Positions 51,358 to 61,401 of a DNA stretch of 64,000 nt are shown piece by piece. Each line of letters opens with the position of its first letter. Position 1 is the first letter of the stretch. Location: NCBI GenBank assembly GCA_017511005.1, contig JAFWLP010000028.1:1-64000 (forward strand), in the 5' to 3' direction. The notes below the pieces were generated by a model. That model saw nothing but the letters and a program-made list of their open reading frames with translations, was not told where the DNA came from and did no database searches. A program made the position numbers and the translations under genes. This DNA comes from Clostridiales bacterium (lineage in GTDB: Bacteria; Bacillota; Clostridia; Saccharofermentanales; Saccharofermentanaceae).

Positions 51358-52464
51358 TCAGAGATTCTCGATAACTGCCTTTGTTATCTCCGCTGTCCCG
51401 ACGAGCTTAACGTTATTACTGTCACCGACGAATGTAATGTCGCCTGTGCGAAGTCCTGATGCAAGTGTCTTTCTGACTGCATTCTCAATGCTGTAAGCGA
51501 CCTCTTCCTCACCGAACATGATCCTCATCATCATTGCGGCGGAAAGGATCGTTCCCAAAGGATTGGCCCTGTTCTGACCCGCGATATCGGGAGCCGAACC
51601 GTGAATGGGTTCGAACAGACCTGGCTTTCCCTCTTCTCCGATAGATGCCGACGGAAGCATTCCGATCGATCCGACTATCTGTCCGGCTTCATCTGATAAT
51701 ATGTCTCCGAAAAGATTGCTCGTAACGATCACGTCAAAGCTTGAAGGCCTGCTGATAAGCTGCATTGCGGCATTGTCGACATAGAGGCATTCAAGCTCAA
51801 CGTCAGGATAGTCAAAGCTCATCTGCCTTGCGAGATTCCTCCACATCCTGCTGCTTACAAGCACATTCGCTTTGTCTACAAGAGTAAGTTTTTTCCTTCT
51901 CTTCATTGCAAGATCGAATGCGATCTTCAGGATCCTGTTGATCTCACCTTCGGAATAGACCTCCGTATCATAAGCGATCTTGCCCTTTACCGTTCCGTCC
52001 GGCAGGCGGTCTCCGCTCTGATACACGCCGTTCTTGCCGAAATAGATACCTCCGGTAAGCTCTCTGACTATGATGAAATCGATCTTTCCGGGATTCTTGA
52101 GAGGCGATGCAGCTTCAAGGCCTTCATGAATAACCACAGGTCTGATATTCGCATACAATCCCAATCCCGATCTTAATCCGAGAATGGCCCTCTCAGGTCT
52201 TAATTCCGGCTCGACGGTATCCCATTTCGGTCCGCCCACGGCTCCGAGCAATACAGCATCGCTGTCTTTGGCTCCGCCGATCGTTTCCTGCGGGAGCGGC
52301 AATCCGAATTTATCGATTGCAGCTCCTCCGGCTGTGAGTTCCTTGGTAAAGATCTCGATATTATTGCGTGAAGACGCAGCCTCCAGGACCTCGATCGCTG
52401 CCGATGTTATCTCCTGACCTATTCCGTCTCCCGGAATAACCGCGATGTTGTACTTTTTTGCCAT
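51358..52464 (-). CDS. leuB: 3-isopropylmalate dehydrogenase
   Basis: 368 residues. The start KYNIAVIPGDGIGQEIT, the substrate loop ELTGGIYFGKNG, the LVDKANVL segment and the metal-binding 'LLSDEAGQIVGSIGMLPSASIG' region (given here in part: DEAGQIVGS) are those of LeuB. It oxidises and decarboxylates 3-isopropylmalate to 2-oxoisocaproate with NAD+ in leucine synthesis. It follows leuD after 11 bases. Confidence 0.97.
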   Translation of the reverse strand: MAKKYNIAVIPGDGIGQEITSAAIEVLEAASSRNNIEIFTKELTAGGAAIDKFGLPLPQETIGGAKDSDAVLLGAVGGPKWDTVEPELRPERAILGLRSGLGLYANIRPVVIHEGLEAASPLKNPGKIDFIIVRELTGGIYFGKNGVYQSGDRLPDGTVKGKIAYDTEVYSEGEINRILKIAFDLAMKRRKKLTLVDKANVLVSSRMWRNLARQMSFDYPDVELECLYVDNAAMQLISRPSSFDVIVTSNLFGDILSDEAGQIVGSIGMLPSASIGEEGKPGLFEPIHGSAPDIAGQNRANPLGTILSAAMMMRIMFGEEEVAYSIENAVRKTLASGLRTGDITFVGDSNNVKLVGTAEITKAVIENL

Positions 52465-52475
52465 TTTTCTTCCCC

Positions 52476-52970
52476 TTAATCTTTTAACTCAGACTCCGTA
52501 TATCCAACGAGTCCGCCGTTTGCCATGATGTTCTTTATAAACTCAGGGAAAGGCTTGGAAACAAAGCTCTCCCCCGTAGTCTTATCCGTAATGATGCCGG
52601 TATCGAAATCAGCTTCTATCTCATCACCGTCATTGATCTTATCCGCAGCTTCCGGACACTCCAGGATCGGAAGTCCGACATTGATGGAATTGCGGTAGAA
52701 GATCCTTGCGAAATCGTTGGCGATGACAAGGGAAATTCCGCTGGCTTTTATTGCCACCGGGGCATGCTCCCTTGATGAGCCGCATCCGAAATTCCTGCCG
52801 GCAACCATGATGTCTCCGGGCTTTACACGGTCTCTGAACGTCAGATCGATATCTTCCATGCAGTGTTCCTTCAGATGTCCGGGATCCGCAGACGTAAGAT
52901 ATCTTGCAGGTATGATCACATCGGTATCAACATTATCTCCGTATTTGAAAACTTTACCGCCGACCTTCAT
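52476..52970 (-). CDS. leuD: 3-isopropylmalate dehydratase small subunit
   Basis: 164 residues, the short LeuD form. [16 protein letters not shown] at the N-terminus and [18 protein letters not shown] are the swivelling-domain signatures. It combines with LeuC to isomerise 2- to 3-isopropylmalate. It begins 15 bases after the leuC stop with AAGGAG as binding site. Confidence 0.97.
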   Translation of the reverse strand: MKVGGKVFKYGDNVDTDVIIPARYLTSADPGHLKEHCMEDIDLTFRDRVKPGDIMVAGRNFGCGSSREHAPVAIKASGISLVIANDFARIFYRNSINVGLPILECPEAADKINDGDEIEADFDTGIITDKTTGESFVSKPFPEFIKNIMANGGLVGYTESELKD

Positions 52971-52985
52971 TCAGACTCTCCTTCC

Positions 52986-54266
52986 TTACAGTTCGTCAGG
53001 TGTTCCCACACGTCCGAGAACAGCCGAGCTTGCCGCTACCGGAACACCGCTCAGGATAACCTCAGACTCCGGATCACCCATGCGTCCGACGAAGTTCCTG
53101 TTGGTGGTCGATACGCATCTCTCACCTTTCGCGAGAACGCCCATATGACCGCCGAGACACGGGCCGCATGTAGGCGTAGATATAACACACCCCGCATCAT
53201 CAAGATCCGCGAGCCAGCCGTTCTCGAGAGCCTGCCTGTATATCTTCTGTGAACCGGGAATAACGATGCACCTTACGTCTTTATGGACCTTAAGTCCCTT
53301 GAGTATGGTTGCAGCCGCACCGATGTCCTCCAGTCTTCCGTTGGTGCATGAACCGATAACGACCTGATCGATCTTCAGGTCTTTGCATTCGGAAGCTTTT
53401 CTGGTATTCGAAGGAAGATGCGGCAGAGCGACAGTCAGGTCGACCGTATCAAGATCAATATCTATGACCCTGCTGTACTCTGCATCCTCATCAGCCGCGT
53501 AAACCTTATAATCACTCCTGATGAACCTGTCCGGATTTGTCCTTGAGATATACTTGAGCGTATAGTTATCCACAGGGAAGATTCCGTTCTTCGCGCCGCA
53601 TTCTATCGCCATGTTGCACACTGTAAGTCTTCCGTCCATTGAAAGGCTCCTGATGCCTTCCCCGTCGAATTCCAGAGACTTATAAAGCGCGCCGTCAACA
53701 CCGATCATTCCGATTATGCTCAGGATCAGATCCTTCCCGGTCACGAACTTTCTGAATCTTCCCGTAAGGTTGATCTTTATGGCCTCAGGAACCTTAAACC
53801 ATGTAACTCCTCTTGCCATCGCGCACGCGAGATCAGTCGATCCGACGCCGGTCGCAAAGGAACCCAAAGCACCATATGTGCAGGTGTGCGAATCAGCTCC
53901 GATAACGAGATCACCGGGAAGAACGATTCCGTTATCCGGAAGGATAACGTGCTCGATCCCCATCTCTCTTCTTCCGAGTTCATAGTAATGAGTGATATCG
54001 TGTTCGCGCGCAAAGCACCGCATGGTCTTATTGAGTTCTGCGGATTTTATGTCTTTGTTCGGAGTGAAGTGATCCTGTATCATCAGGACTCTGTCTTTAT
54101 CGAAAACGTCCTTTACGCCAAGCTTCTCAAAGACTTTTATCGCCGGCGGAGTGGTTACGTCATTACCGAGGACATAATCCAGCTTTGCTTCGATAAGGTC
54201 ACCGGGGGCAACGCTGTCAAGTCCCGCGTGATCAGCAAGGATCTTCTGCGTCATGGTCATTGGCAT
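52986..54266 (-). CDS. leuC: 3-isopropylmalate dehydratase large subunit
   Basis: 426 residues. The [4Fe-4S] ligands are visible: GSCTNG (Cys near 300) and [10 protein letters not shown] (two Cys). [19 protein letters not shown] is the substrate-binding loop. This is the bacterial/archaeal two-subunit form. It is the first leu gene of the block, with GGAGG 9 nt before the ATG. leuA is not in the window. The 96-base leader is too short for a T-box riboswitch. Confidence 0.97.
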   Translation of the reverse strand: MPMTMTQKILADHAGLDSVAPGDLIEAKLDYVLGNDVTTPPAIKVFEKLGVKDVFDKDRVLMIQDHFTPNKDIKSAELNKTMRCFAREHDITHYYELGRREMGIEHVILPDNGIVLPGDLVIGADSHTCTYGALGSFATGVGSTDLACAMARGVTWFKVPEAIKINLTGRFRKFVTGKDLILSIIGMIGVDGALYKSLEFDGEGIRSLSMDGRLTVCNMAIECGAKNGIFPVDNYTLKYISRTNPDRFIRSDYKVYAADEDAEYSRVIDIDLDTVDLTVALPHLPSNTRKASECKDLKIDQVVIGSCTNGRLEDIGAAATILKGLKVHKDVRCIVIPGSQKIYRQALENGWLADLDDAGCVISTPTCGPCLGGHMGVLAKGERCVSTTNRNFVGRMGDPESEVILSGVPVAASSAVLGRVGTPDEL

Positions 54267-54362
54267 AAAAGTGTACCTCCGGAAACAATAATTTATATTT
54301 TACAACATTATTTGATTATTAAAAACACCGGTGGTACTTTTTATATCTATTATTTTCGGGTA

Positions 54363-56267
54363 TCAGTCTTCGTTCAGCTCGAAATATTCATCATAAAGAG
54401 CCGACAGTCTAGAAGCGTTCTCCTCGTATCTTTTCAGATCATCACTGCTGCACGAACCGCCGAACTTTGCTTCCAGTTCCTTCTGCTCGGCTTCAAGTCT
54501 CGTGGTCTCTTTCTCGATGTCAGCTATCCTCTGACGGCGTTTTGCAGACTCCTTGCGTTCCTGTGCGCGGTTTGCGGTGCGCACCGTATTCTCATTTTCC
54601 TGCCTGATCTCTTCGGTAACAGCCGGAGCTGCAGTATCGTTCTGAACGGCTTTGCGGTAGAAATAATACGAATCGTAAAGCGACGCTTTCTTACCGTTAA
54701 AGCCCAATATCCTGTCGGCGCATTTATCAATGAAGAATCTGTCGTGACTTACGCAGACTACGGCACCGCTGTATTCTTTGATAGCATCCTCCAGTATCTC
54801 CCTTGAATTGATGTCGAGGTGATTTGTAGGCTCGTCGAGGAAAAGGACATCGGGGTTTTCCCTGAGCAGACAGCAAAGATAAAGACGGGATCTCTCTCCG
54901 CCGGAGAGCATAGATATCTTCTTGAATGCATCTTCGCCTTTGAATCCGAAACGCGCGAGAAGCGTTCTCGCCTCAGTCGTTCCGATATCGCTTCTTGATA
55001 CGAGTTCGTCAAAACACGTAAGCTCTTCATCATCAAACGGAACAAACTGCTCCATGTAACCCATCGACTGTGCGGAACCTATGAGAACGGTTCCGGAAGA
55101 ACCGCGCAGTTTGTCTCCCGCGTGACCGGACAGGAGCTTTAACAAAGTCGTCTTGCCGCAGCCGTTAGGTCCTGCGAGGAAAAGCTTCTCGTCGGCTGTT
55201 ACCTCAAACGATACGGGATCGAAAAGATTCGTATCACTGTCTTCAAACTTCATCGCAAGTTCTTTTGCCTGAAGGATTATGCGGTCCGATCTTCCCGTGC
55301 GTTCTAGTGGCTGAGCCGTAAAGCTCATTTTCGCGTAACCGGAAGGAAGTCTTGAACGCGCTTCTTCAAGTTTATCCTCAAGCTTGGCAACCATCTTTTC
55401 CCTCTGATGATAACCGCTTATATTCCTGTGCGAGAGCATCGTCTGCTTGACATCAAGCTGATGTGCAAGTTCTTCTTCAAGCGCTTTTGTAACGAGACTC
55501 TGCGACTTTATGAAGTGTTCCTTCTGTTCTTTGTAATCGGTATATCCGCCCTTGTATTCGGTGATGTGACCGCCGTCAAGTTCAATTACTTTTGTTGCGA
55601 CCTGATCGATGAAATGTCTGTCATGCGTGATGACGAAAACAGCTCCGCCGTACGACGCGAGATACTTCTCAAGCCACTCCACGGCCTCCATGTCAAGGTG
55701 GTTTGTCGGCTCGTCGAGAAGAAGGATATCAGGCCTGTCGACAATGAGTCTCGCAAGACAAACGCGCATCTTCTCTCCGCCCGACAGACCGGAATAATCA
55801 TCACGTCCGTGTATGTCATCAAGACCGAGTCCGGCAAGCGCATCCTTCAGACGGTATTCGTAATCGTAACCGCCTGCAGCTTCATAATGCGACTGCAGTT
55901 TTGACAATTCTTCAACAAGAGAGGAAGTATCTTCATGCTTTTCTGAAGCATGGGATATCTTATATGAGATATCATCGATCTTAAGTTCGAGATCAACAAG
56001 ATATGAAGGCTTCAACGTCGCTCCGGAAAGATCCTGTTCATCCATGTTCTGCGACAGATATCCTGCTATTGTATTGCCATGAAGGATAACCTCACCGGCA
56101 TCAGGTGTAAGTGTTCCTTTTATGATCTTGAACAACGTTGTTTTGCCTGCACCGTTATCTCCGATAAACGCGATCCTGTCGCCTTTGTTCACGCGGAAAG
56201 ATATCCCGTCGAGAACGAGCCTGGGACCGTAATGCATGGTAATGTTGTTAAGTGTAAGAAGCGGCAT
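54363..56267 (-). CDS. ABC-F family ATPase
   Basis: 634 residues with two ABC modules and no membrane segment. First module: FIGDNGAGKTTLF, signature YSGLSGGEKMRVC, DILLLDEPTNHLD. Second: LAGPNGCGKTTLL, MLSGGERSRLY, DVLFLDEPTNHLD. Between them is the linker helix pair, and the last 80 residues are a charged coiled coil. ABC-F proteins act on the ribosome E site to rescue stalled translation or protect from antibiotics; subfamily not assigned. Confidence 0.95.
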   Translation of the reverse strand: MPLLTLNNITMHYGPRLVLDGISFRVNKGDRIAFIGDNGAGKTTLFKIIKGTLTPDAGEVILHGNTIAGYLSQNMDEQDLSGATLKPSYLVDLELKIDDISYKISHASEKHEDTSSLVEELSKLQSHYEAAGGYDYEYRLKDALAGLGLDDIHGRDDYSGLSGGEKMRVCLARLIVDRPDILLLDEPTNHLDMEAVEWLEKYLASYGGAVFVITHDRHFIDQVATKVIELDGGHITEYKGGYTDYKEQKEHFIKSQSLVTKALEEELAHQLDVKQTMLSHRNISGYHQREKMVAKLEDKLEEARSRLPSGYAKMSFTAQPLERTGRSDRIILQAKELAMKFEDSDTNLFDPVSFEVTADEKLFLAGPNGCGKTTLLKLLSGHAGDKLRGSSGTVLIGSAQSMGYMEQFVPFDDEELTCFDELVSRSDIGTTEARTLLARFGFKGEDAFKKISMLSGGERSRLYLCCLLRENPDVLFLDEPTNHLDINSREILEDAIKEYSGAVVCVSHDRFFIDKCADRILGFNGKKASLYDSYYFYRKAVQNDTAAPAVTEEIRQENENTVRTANRAQERKESAKRRQRIADIEKETTRLEAEQKELEAKFGGSCSSDDLKRYEENASRLSALYDEYFELNED

Positions 56268-56314
56268 ATTGATTCCTTCAATTTATTGTCACGGCAATCA
56301 TTTTATCACAGAGA

Positions 56315-56347
56315 ATAAAAAAGGGCTGTCTGTTTGAGACAACCCTT
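56315..56347 (-). terminator. Rho-independent terminator
   Basis: On the minus strand AAGGGTTGTC and GACAGCCCTT form a 10-bp stem with one G-U pair, followed by TTTTTT. It ends the lysine/alanine-repeat gene. Confidence 0.85.
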
Positions 56348-56373
56348 AATTATTTTAATTTGCTTTCGCGAAA

Positions 56374-56823
56374 TCAGAAGAGATCTACACCGTTGCCGTC
56401 AACGTCATAAGCCTTCTTCTCAGCAGCTACAACATAGATCTTGCCAGCCTTGGGAAGCTTCTTTGCGATAGCTGTAGCAGAGATTTCCTGACCGTCGATC
56501 TGGAAGATGATCTCAACCTTCTTAGGAGCAGCAGCCTTCTTTGCAACGGGCTTCTTAGCAGCCTTCTTTGCAGCAGGCTTCTTAGCAGCAACCTTCTTTG
56601 CATCAGCTTTCTTAGCCTCAGCCTTAGGAGCAGCAGCCTTCTTTGCAGCGGGCTTCTTGGCAGCAGCCTTCTTTGCTGCGGGCTTCTTAGCAGCAGCCTT
56701 CTTTGCAGCAGGCTTCTTAGCAGCAGCAACCTTCTTTGCAACGGGCTTCTTATCATCAGCCTTAGGAGCTACAGGTGCAGCTGCAGGTGCTTCAATCTTG
56801 ATTTCTTTCTTTTCTGTATCCAT
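56374..56823 (-). CDS. lysine/alanine-repeat protein, histone-H1-like with DUF6465-like end
   Basis: 149 residues from the ATG at 56823 (GGAGG 10 nt upstream). Residues about 25-103 are tandem AAKKPAAKK-type repeats, as in bacterial histone-H1-like proteins and HU C-terminal tails. The last 45 residues form a small folded domain (VEIIFQIDGQEISATAIAKK ... YDVDG), similar in pattern to the DUF6465 family. A single-gene unit with its own terminator, probably abundant and DNA- or polyanion-binding. The repeat is also conserved at DNA level. Confidence 0.88.
   Translation of the reverse strand: MDTEKKEIKIEAPAAAPVAPKADDKKPVAKKVAAAKKPAAKKAAAKKPAAKKAAAKKPAAKKAAAPKAEAKKADAKKVAAKKPAAKKAAKKPVAKKAAAPKKVEIIFQIDGQEISATAIAKKLPKAGKIYVVAAEKKAYDVDGNGVDLF
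56510..56760. repeat. tandem repeats within the lysine/alanine gene
   Basis: GCAGCCTTCTTTGCAGC-type units of about 15 or 30 bases recur with few changes through the repeat region. Such tracts expand and contract by slippage, so the repeat number may differ between strains. Confidence 0.75.
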
Positions 56824-57061
56824 ACTAAAAGAACCTCCGTATTTTTCCTTGTTTGGATACAATAAATCTACATTTCTTTATTATTTGTGTCAACAAACAT
56901 TTTTTATAATTTTTTCAGTATTCCAAGCGTCTCCCGGTTTCTATTTGTTCAGTTTACACACAATAAACATCGGCATTTGCGGTTTTGCAACTAACATTTT
57001 TTTTACAAAAAACTAATTTATTCCGATAGAATTCGAATAAGCATTAAATTAAAATGTCGCT

Positions 57062-58321
57062 ATGAGAAAACTTTTTACCATTTTTGGCTGGGAGATAAGA
57101 AAGCTTTTTTCGAGTTGGAGAAGAACATTCACACTGTTTCTTCTGCCGGCTGTTTTTCTCGTCGGAATGCTGAACGTCTTTCCTCTTCTCATCAATTACA
57201 TGTCAACTGGAACACTTACTAAAAAGCCTGTAACCGTTGTAAATGCACCTGAATCATTTGTGAGATACATCGATGAGACTTTAGACGCGAAAGCCTTCAC
57301 TTATGACTTCAAGACACTTGATGAATTCAAGGAATTCGCAAGCAACAAGACAGAATACAGAAGACAGCTGAAAAAAGGAATGATCGTCTGTCTTTTTATA
57401 TCAGGAAAAGAATCTCTGTCATTTGATGAAGAGGTCAGTGATTACTATAAAGAGCTTACCGAAGGGAATGCGGAAGCTAAAAGCAATGCGACGGTATACA
57501 TCGGTTTTGACGCCAATTCATTAACTTCCAATTCGAGAGCAGGACAATTCAAAGAAGCCATTCTTGAGAAATACCAGGGAAGTCTCATTGAATATCTCGG
57601 CGGTGATTTTGCCGTTATAGGAAGCTCTCTTTTCGTAACTGACACATTCAATCCCGTAACGAAATTCCTTGACTTCAGGACTGTTGCAAACAGTTCGGCA
57701 TCACGCGTCGTTTCCGGCGTACTTATGATCATGATGTATTACACGACGTACTCACTCGTTATCGACATGTTCGCATCCGAACGTGACAGAGGATTCATGG
57801 ATAAACTGATTCTCACGCCTGTTTCCAGAAAGAAGATATATGCCGGCAAGATACTTGCGATCAATATCATCGTCACATTCTCCACCTGCATAACGATGAT
57901 ACTGCTGTTCCTATCATCATGGTTAAACAGGAACAACGACGCGATGTCACTTCTGCCCTTCGGAATGATGCTGACGCCGGATGAACTGCTGATCGTTCTC
58001 TTCTCCATCCCGGTCACCGTGTTCCTCATGACGGCAGTCTGCGTATCAATGGTCTTCTCTCTGAAGAACATTCAGGACATAACGGTCAATCTGCAGCTTC
58101 CGCTGATCTATTTTCTCGGTGATTTTTTCCTTCAGATGTTCAGGGGAACCAGACCGGTAACACTGGAGTATTTCATACCGGTACACAACACTTTGGAATT
58201 GATATCGGAAACGTTCATGGCTCAGGATAAAGCGTGGCACGTGATCCTGGTCTATATGCTCAATCTCGGATTGGCCATTGCCATATTTGCCACCACTTTC
58301 AGAAAAGAGGAAACCAAATGA
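57062..58321 (+). CDS. ABC-2 type exporter permease
   Basis: 419 residues. One membrane helix near the N-terminus, an outer domain of about 200 residues, and five to six helices in the C-terminal half with the cytoplasmic DRGFMDKLILTPVSRKKIYAGKI segment typical of ABC-2 permeases. The outer domain starts VTVVNAPESFVRYIDE, almost the same as in the 59066 protein. No ribosome binding site precedes the ATG. The stop overlaps the ATPase start (ATGA). Confidence 0.9.
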   Translation: MRKLFTIFGWEIRKLFSSWRRTFTLFLLPAVFLVGMLNVFPLLINYMSTGTLTKKPVTVVNAPESFVRYIDETLDAKAFTYDFKTLDEFKEFASNKTEYRRQLKKGMIVCLFISGKESLSFDEEVSDYYKELTEGNAEAKSNATVYIGFDANSLTSNSRAGQFKEAILEKYQGSLIEYLGGDFAVIGSSLFVTDTFNPVTKFLDFRTVANSSASRVVSGVLMIMMYYTTYSLVIDMFASERDRGFMDKLILTPVSRKKIYAGKILAINIIVTFSTCITMILLFLSSWLNRNNDAMSLLPFGMMLTPDELLIVLFSIPVTVFLMTAVCVSMVFSLKNIQDITVNLQLPLIYFLGDFFLQMFRGTRPVTLEYFIPVHNTLELISETFMAQDKAWHVILVYMLNLGLAIAIFATTFRKEETK

Positions 58322-59049
58322 TCCAGTTGATTGATGTGCACAAAAGTTATACAAAGGAGCACGAGACCATCAAAGGTGTCAGCTTTGAGGTTCATGAAGG
58401 ACAGATATTCGGACTTCTCGGTCCGAACGGTGCCGGCAAGACCACGCTGATGCAGATGATCGCAACTCTGATGAAGCCGACTTCAGGTCAGATCCTGATA
58501 GACGGATTGTCGGCTGACAAGTCACTTCTGGAGATCCACAGGAAGATAGGTTTTCTCACGAACGAGATAAAGCTTGATCCGCTGTCAACACCGAATGCTC
58601 TTTTTGAATTCTTCGCAAGTCTGTACGACATACCTAAGAATGAGATGAAGGACAGACGCGACGAGAGCTTCGCCAGGTTCGGGATATCACCATTTGCGGA
58701 GAAGCGCATCAGAGAGCTGTCGACTGGAATGAAGCAGAAGATATCGATCGCGATAAGCCTTATACACGATCCGCCGGTAATCATTTTCGACGAGCCGACG
58801 AACGGTCTCGATATCCTCACCTCCAAACAGGTTACCGATTATCTTAAAGAACTCAGGGATAAAGGTCATGCGATAATCCTTTCCACGCATATCTTCTCCG
58901 TTGCGGAGGAGCTCTGCGATGATATCGCTGTACTTATCGACGGATCGATTGTAGCGCAGGGCAACGTTGAAGAACTGATCGCACAGACTCAGGTAAATAC
59001 TTTTGAAGAGGCGTTCTTCAAGATATACGTAGAGAATCACAAAGAATGA
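58318..59049 (+). CDS. ABC transporter ATPase (NatA/CcmA type)
   Basis: 243 residues from the ATG at 58318. LLGPNGAGKTTLMQM, signature RELSTGMKQKISIA, Walker B VIIFDEPTNGLD and STHIFSVAEELCDD are complete. It powers the two flanking permeases; the overlap with the upstream stop and the 16-base gap to the next gene show a three-gene operon. The set resembles NatAB-type sodium or peptide exporters. Confidence 0.95.
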   Translation: MIQLIDVHKSYTKEHETIKGVSFEVHEGQIFGLLGPNGAGKTTLMQMIATLMKPTSGQILIDGLSADKSLLEIHRKIGFLTNEIKLDPLSTPNALFEFFASLYDIPKNEMKDRRDESFARFGISPFAEKRIRELSTGMKQKISIAISLIHDPPVIIFDEPTNGLDILTSKQVTDYLKELRDKGHAIILSTHIFSVAEELCDDIAVLIDGSIVAQGNVEELIAQTQVNTFEEAFFKIYVENHKE

Positions 59050-59065
59050 CATGCGGGAATGACAT

Positions 59066-61399
59066 ATGACTGCTAAACGAGGAATAAAAACGATAATCGG
59101 AAGTTTCTTCCGCAAAAGAGGACAGATGGGTGCCCAGGCTTCATCTGCGTCTTTTCTTGCTTCCGTAGTCTTCGTCATGGTCTTATTCTTCGTTGCGGTA
59201 TCATGGATGATCTACAGATTCCCTTATCATCTTTTCAGCGATGAAGTCTATAACGTGGTCGTCGTAAATGCTCCGGAATCCTTTGTCAGATTTAATGAAG
59301 AGACACAGGTCTTCCGTGACAAGTCCGCGAAAATGTACGGTGACCGTTATGACATCTTCGGGAACTACGACAACATAATCAATTTTCAGTACAGATACGA
59401 CGGTTACGGACTTACAAAGTTCATTTACAAAGAAAACGATGCGCTTTATGATTTTGTTACTTTCGGCAAATGGATGCGCGAGAACGATGCATATCTTACC
59501 GTTGTCTTCCCTGCTGATTTTGATGAACAGATACAAAGGCGCCAGGAAGGCCTTACGACCAGCAAACCTCAGATACTCACGTATTACCGCACGAATTCTC
59601 TCGAATATTCATCCATGAAAAAAGGATTCATAGATGATTATCTCTATTATTATCAGGTAGATATTCGTGAACACTACGGCTATGCTGTCACCTCCTTCAC
59701 GGATTCACATCTGGTTGACAAACCCATCGTGACTGTTCAGAACGCCAATGGAATAAGAGCCGTTGTCGAATCATTATGCAGATCGTTCATACCTATCCTT
59801 TTATTCATTACGCTCCTATATACTTCAATGAGCATAGGAACAAACGTCATAGCTGGTCAGAAGGAACGCGGAACGTTTACGGGCATACTTCTTACTCCGC
59901 AGCCGCGTTACGCTATCGTTGTCGGTTATCTCGGCGGCGTTGTCCTCAAGGCCATGATACCCTCTTTCTTTATCGCGACGATATCCTCACTGTTTGCGGG
60001 ACAGTTCTCGATTACCGGTTACCTCGCCTTATATCTTTACTTATTCGTTCTTGAGGTATTCATAGCATCGATCACTATCCTGATCTCCGTCATCAATGAT
60101 ACGGTCATCTCCGCTCAGACGGCATTTCTCCCAATCTTCCTGACGCTTGTTGCCGTCTGCGTCACATGCATACAGTCCGTCAACGAGAGGGAAGATTTCT
60201 ACATGTTCCTTCCGGTACACGGCCAGTTCTACGGAATAGGCGACGTTCTTGTCGGCAAGCCCAATGTTGCAGGTCTTGTTGTCAGTTCACTGTTAACGCT
60301 TCTGCTGTCCGCCCTGATCGTATTCATCACAGAAAGACTGCTTCACAGCGAACGCTACACCGTATCGGTTGACTCAGTAAACACAAAGGAAGTCAGGAGA
60401 AGACTTGAAGGCGGCAAGCCCACCGCATGGGAATCGGTCAATCAGGGCTATGACAATCTGAACTTCATCATCAATGAAGCTTTCTATCCGCTCGTAGTCC
60501 TTTCTGTCTATCAGACACTTGCCATGATTCCGGTAGCCGTCTCCTACATGAGGAAGGCTGAATATTCGGATTTCATCAGTGATCTTTCAAACGTAAAATC
60601 ATTGCCGGAAATTTTCGACAAAACATTTGAGGTCTTCGGTATCTTCTTCAGGGATCCGCTCTTCCTTGCTCTTATGGCTTTGGGATATGTACTGGTCATC
60701 ATCACATACTTCATACATGCCGGAAGAGTCTGGAGGATCAAGGGAATCAAAGAAAAGATCTCTGCATGCGGATATCCCCTGTCTGACAGAAAGCACATCA
60801 TCTCGCATTACCTTCTGGGACTTGTATTCGGATTCCTGATGATGTCGTGCACCGTTGCCATAATGATCCTTACCGGCCAGATCAGTTTGTCCGGCTTCAG
60901 CCTCAGTCTCTCAGGACTTGGAGTGTTCCTGTTCAACGTCATAATGTGGATCCCCCAGGGTGCTTCCGAAGAGCTCATGTTCAGAGGATTCATGCTCAGG
61001 TCGTTCTCGAAGAGATTCAAGCCCGCCGTAGGAATAATCGTATCCTCGATCATGTTCTCGGCAATGCATTCGCTCAACAAAGGGTACACTCCGCTCGCAT
61101 CGGTCAATCTCGTGCTGATAGCGGTCCTTTTCGCATTGATCTATTACCTTACGGGCGACATATGGATGACGTCGGCAATGCACACCGCATGGAACCTTAC
61201 ACAGGGAAACATCTACGGTCTGCAGGTCTCCGGTAATGATTCCGCCAATTCCATTGTTACCGCGATATACGGAAACAATGCTTCCACGCTCATTACAGGC
61301 GGATCATTCGGTCCCGAAGGCGGACTCGCAACAACTGCAGTAACAGCCGTATGCTTAGTCATTGTCATTGTCTTACTTATCAGGAAAAACAGGAAATGA
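59066..61399 (+). CDS. ABC-2 permease fused to CPBP intramembrane protease
   Basis: 777 residues. Residues 1 to about 420 are an ABC-2 permease with outer domain (VVVVNAPESFVRFNEE) and the GQKERGTFTGILLTPQPRYAIVVG loop. After a linker, the C-terminal 250 residues are a CPBP (CAAX protease / bacteriocin-processing) domain with GASEELMFRG, MFSAMHSL and MHTAWNLTQ, which supply the glutamates and histidines of the active site. The fusion joins export and proteolysis in one chain, as expected for systems that process and export or degrade membrane peptides. Confidence 0.92.
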   Translation: MTAKRGIKTIIGSFFRKRGQMGAQASSASFLASVVFVMVLFFVAVSWMIYRFPYHLFSDEVYNVVVVNAPESFVRFNEETQVFRDKSAKMYGDRYDIFGNYDNIINFQYRYDGYGLTKFIYKENDALYDFVTFGKWMRENDAYLTVVFPADFDEQIQRRQEGLTTSKPQILTYYRTNSLEYSSMKKGFIDDYLYYYQVDIREHYGYAVTSFTDSHLVDKPIVTVQNANGIRAVVESLCRSFIPILLFITLLYTSMSIGTNVIAGQKERGTFTGILLTPQPRYAIVVGYLGGVVLKAMIPSFFIATISSLFAGQFSITGYLALYLYLFVLEVFIASITILISVINDTVISAQTAFLPIFLTLVAVCVTCIQSVNEREDFYMFLPVHGQFYGIGDVLVGKPNVAGLVVSSLLTLLLSALIVFITERLLHSERYTVSVDSVNTKEVRRRLEGGKPTAWESVNQGYDNLNFIINEAFYPLVVLSVYQTLAMIPVAVSYMRKAEYSDFISDLSNVKSLPEIFDKTFEVFGIFFRDPLFLALMALGYVLVIITYFIHAGRVWRIKGIKEKISACGYPLSDRKHIISHYLLGLVFGFLMMSCTVAIMILTGQISLSGFSLSLSGLGVFLFNVIMWIPQGASEELMFRGFMLRSFSKRFKPAVGIIVSSIMFSAMHSLNKGYTPLASVNLVLIAVLFALIYYLTGDIWMTSAMHTAWNLTQGNIYGLQVSGNDSANSIVTAIYGNNASTLITGGSFGPEGGLATTAVTAVCLVIVIVLLIRKNRK

Positions 61400-61401
61400 T
61401 C

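Noticed and set aside
54267-54362. T-box riboswitch before leuC
   Set aside because: A GTACCACCGGTG string resembles the T-box sequence, but the leader is only 96 bases and lacks the specifier stem.
56427-56756. Leucine/arginine-rich frame within the repeat gene
   Set aside because: It is an out-of-frame reading of the AAKKPAAKK repeats.
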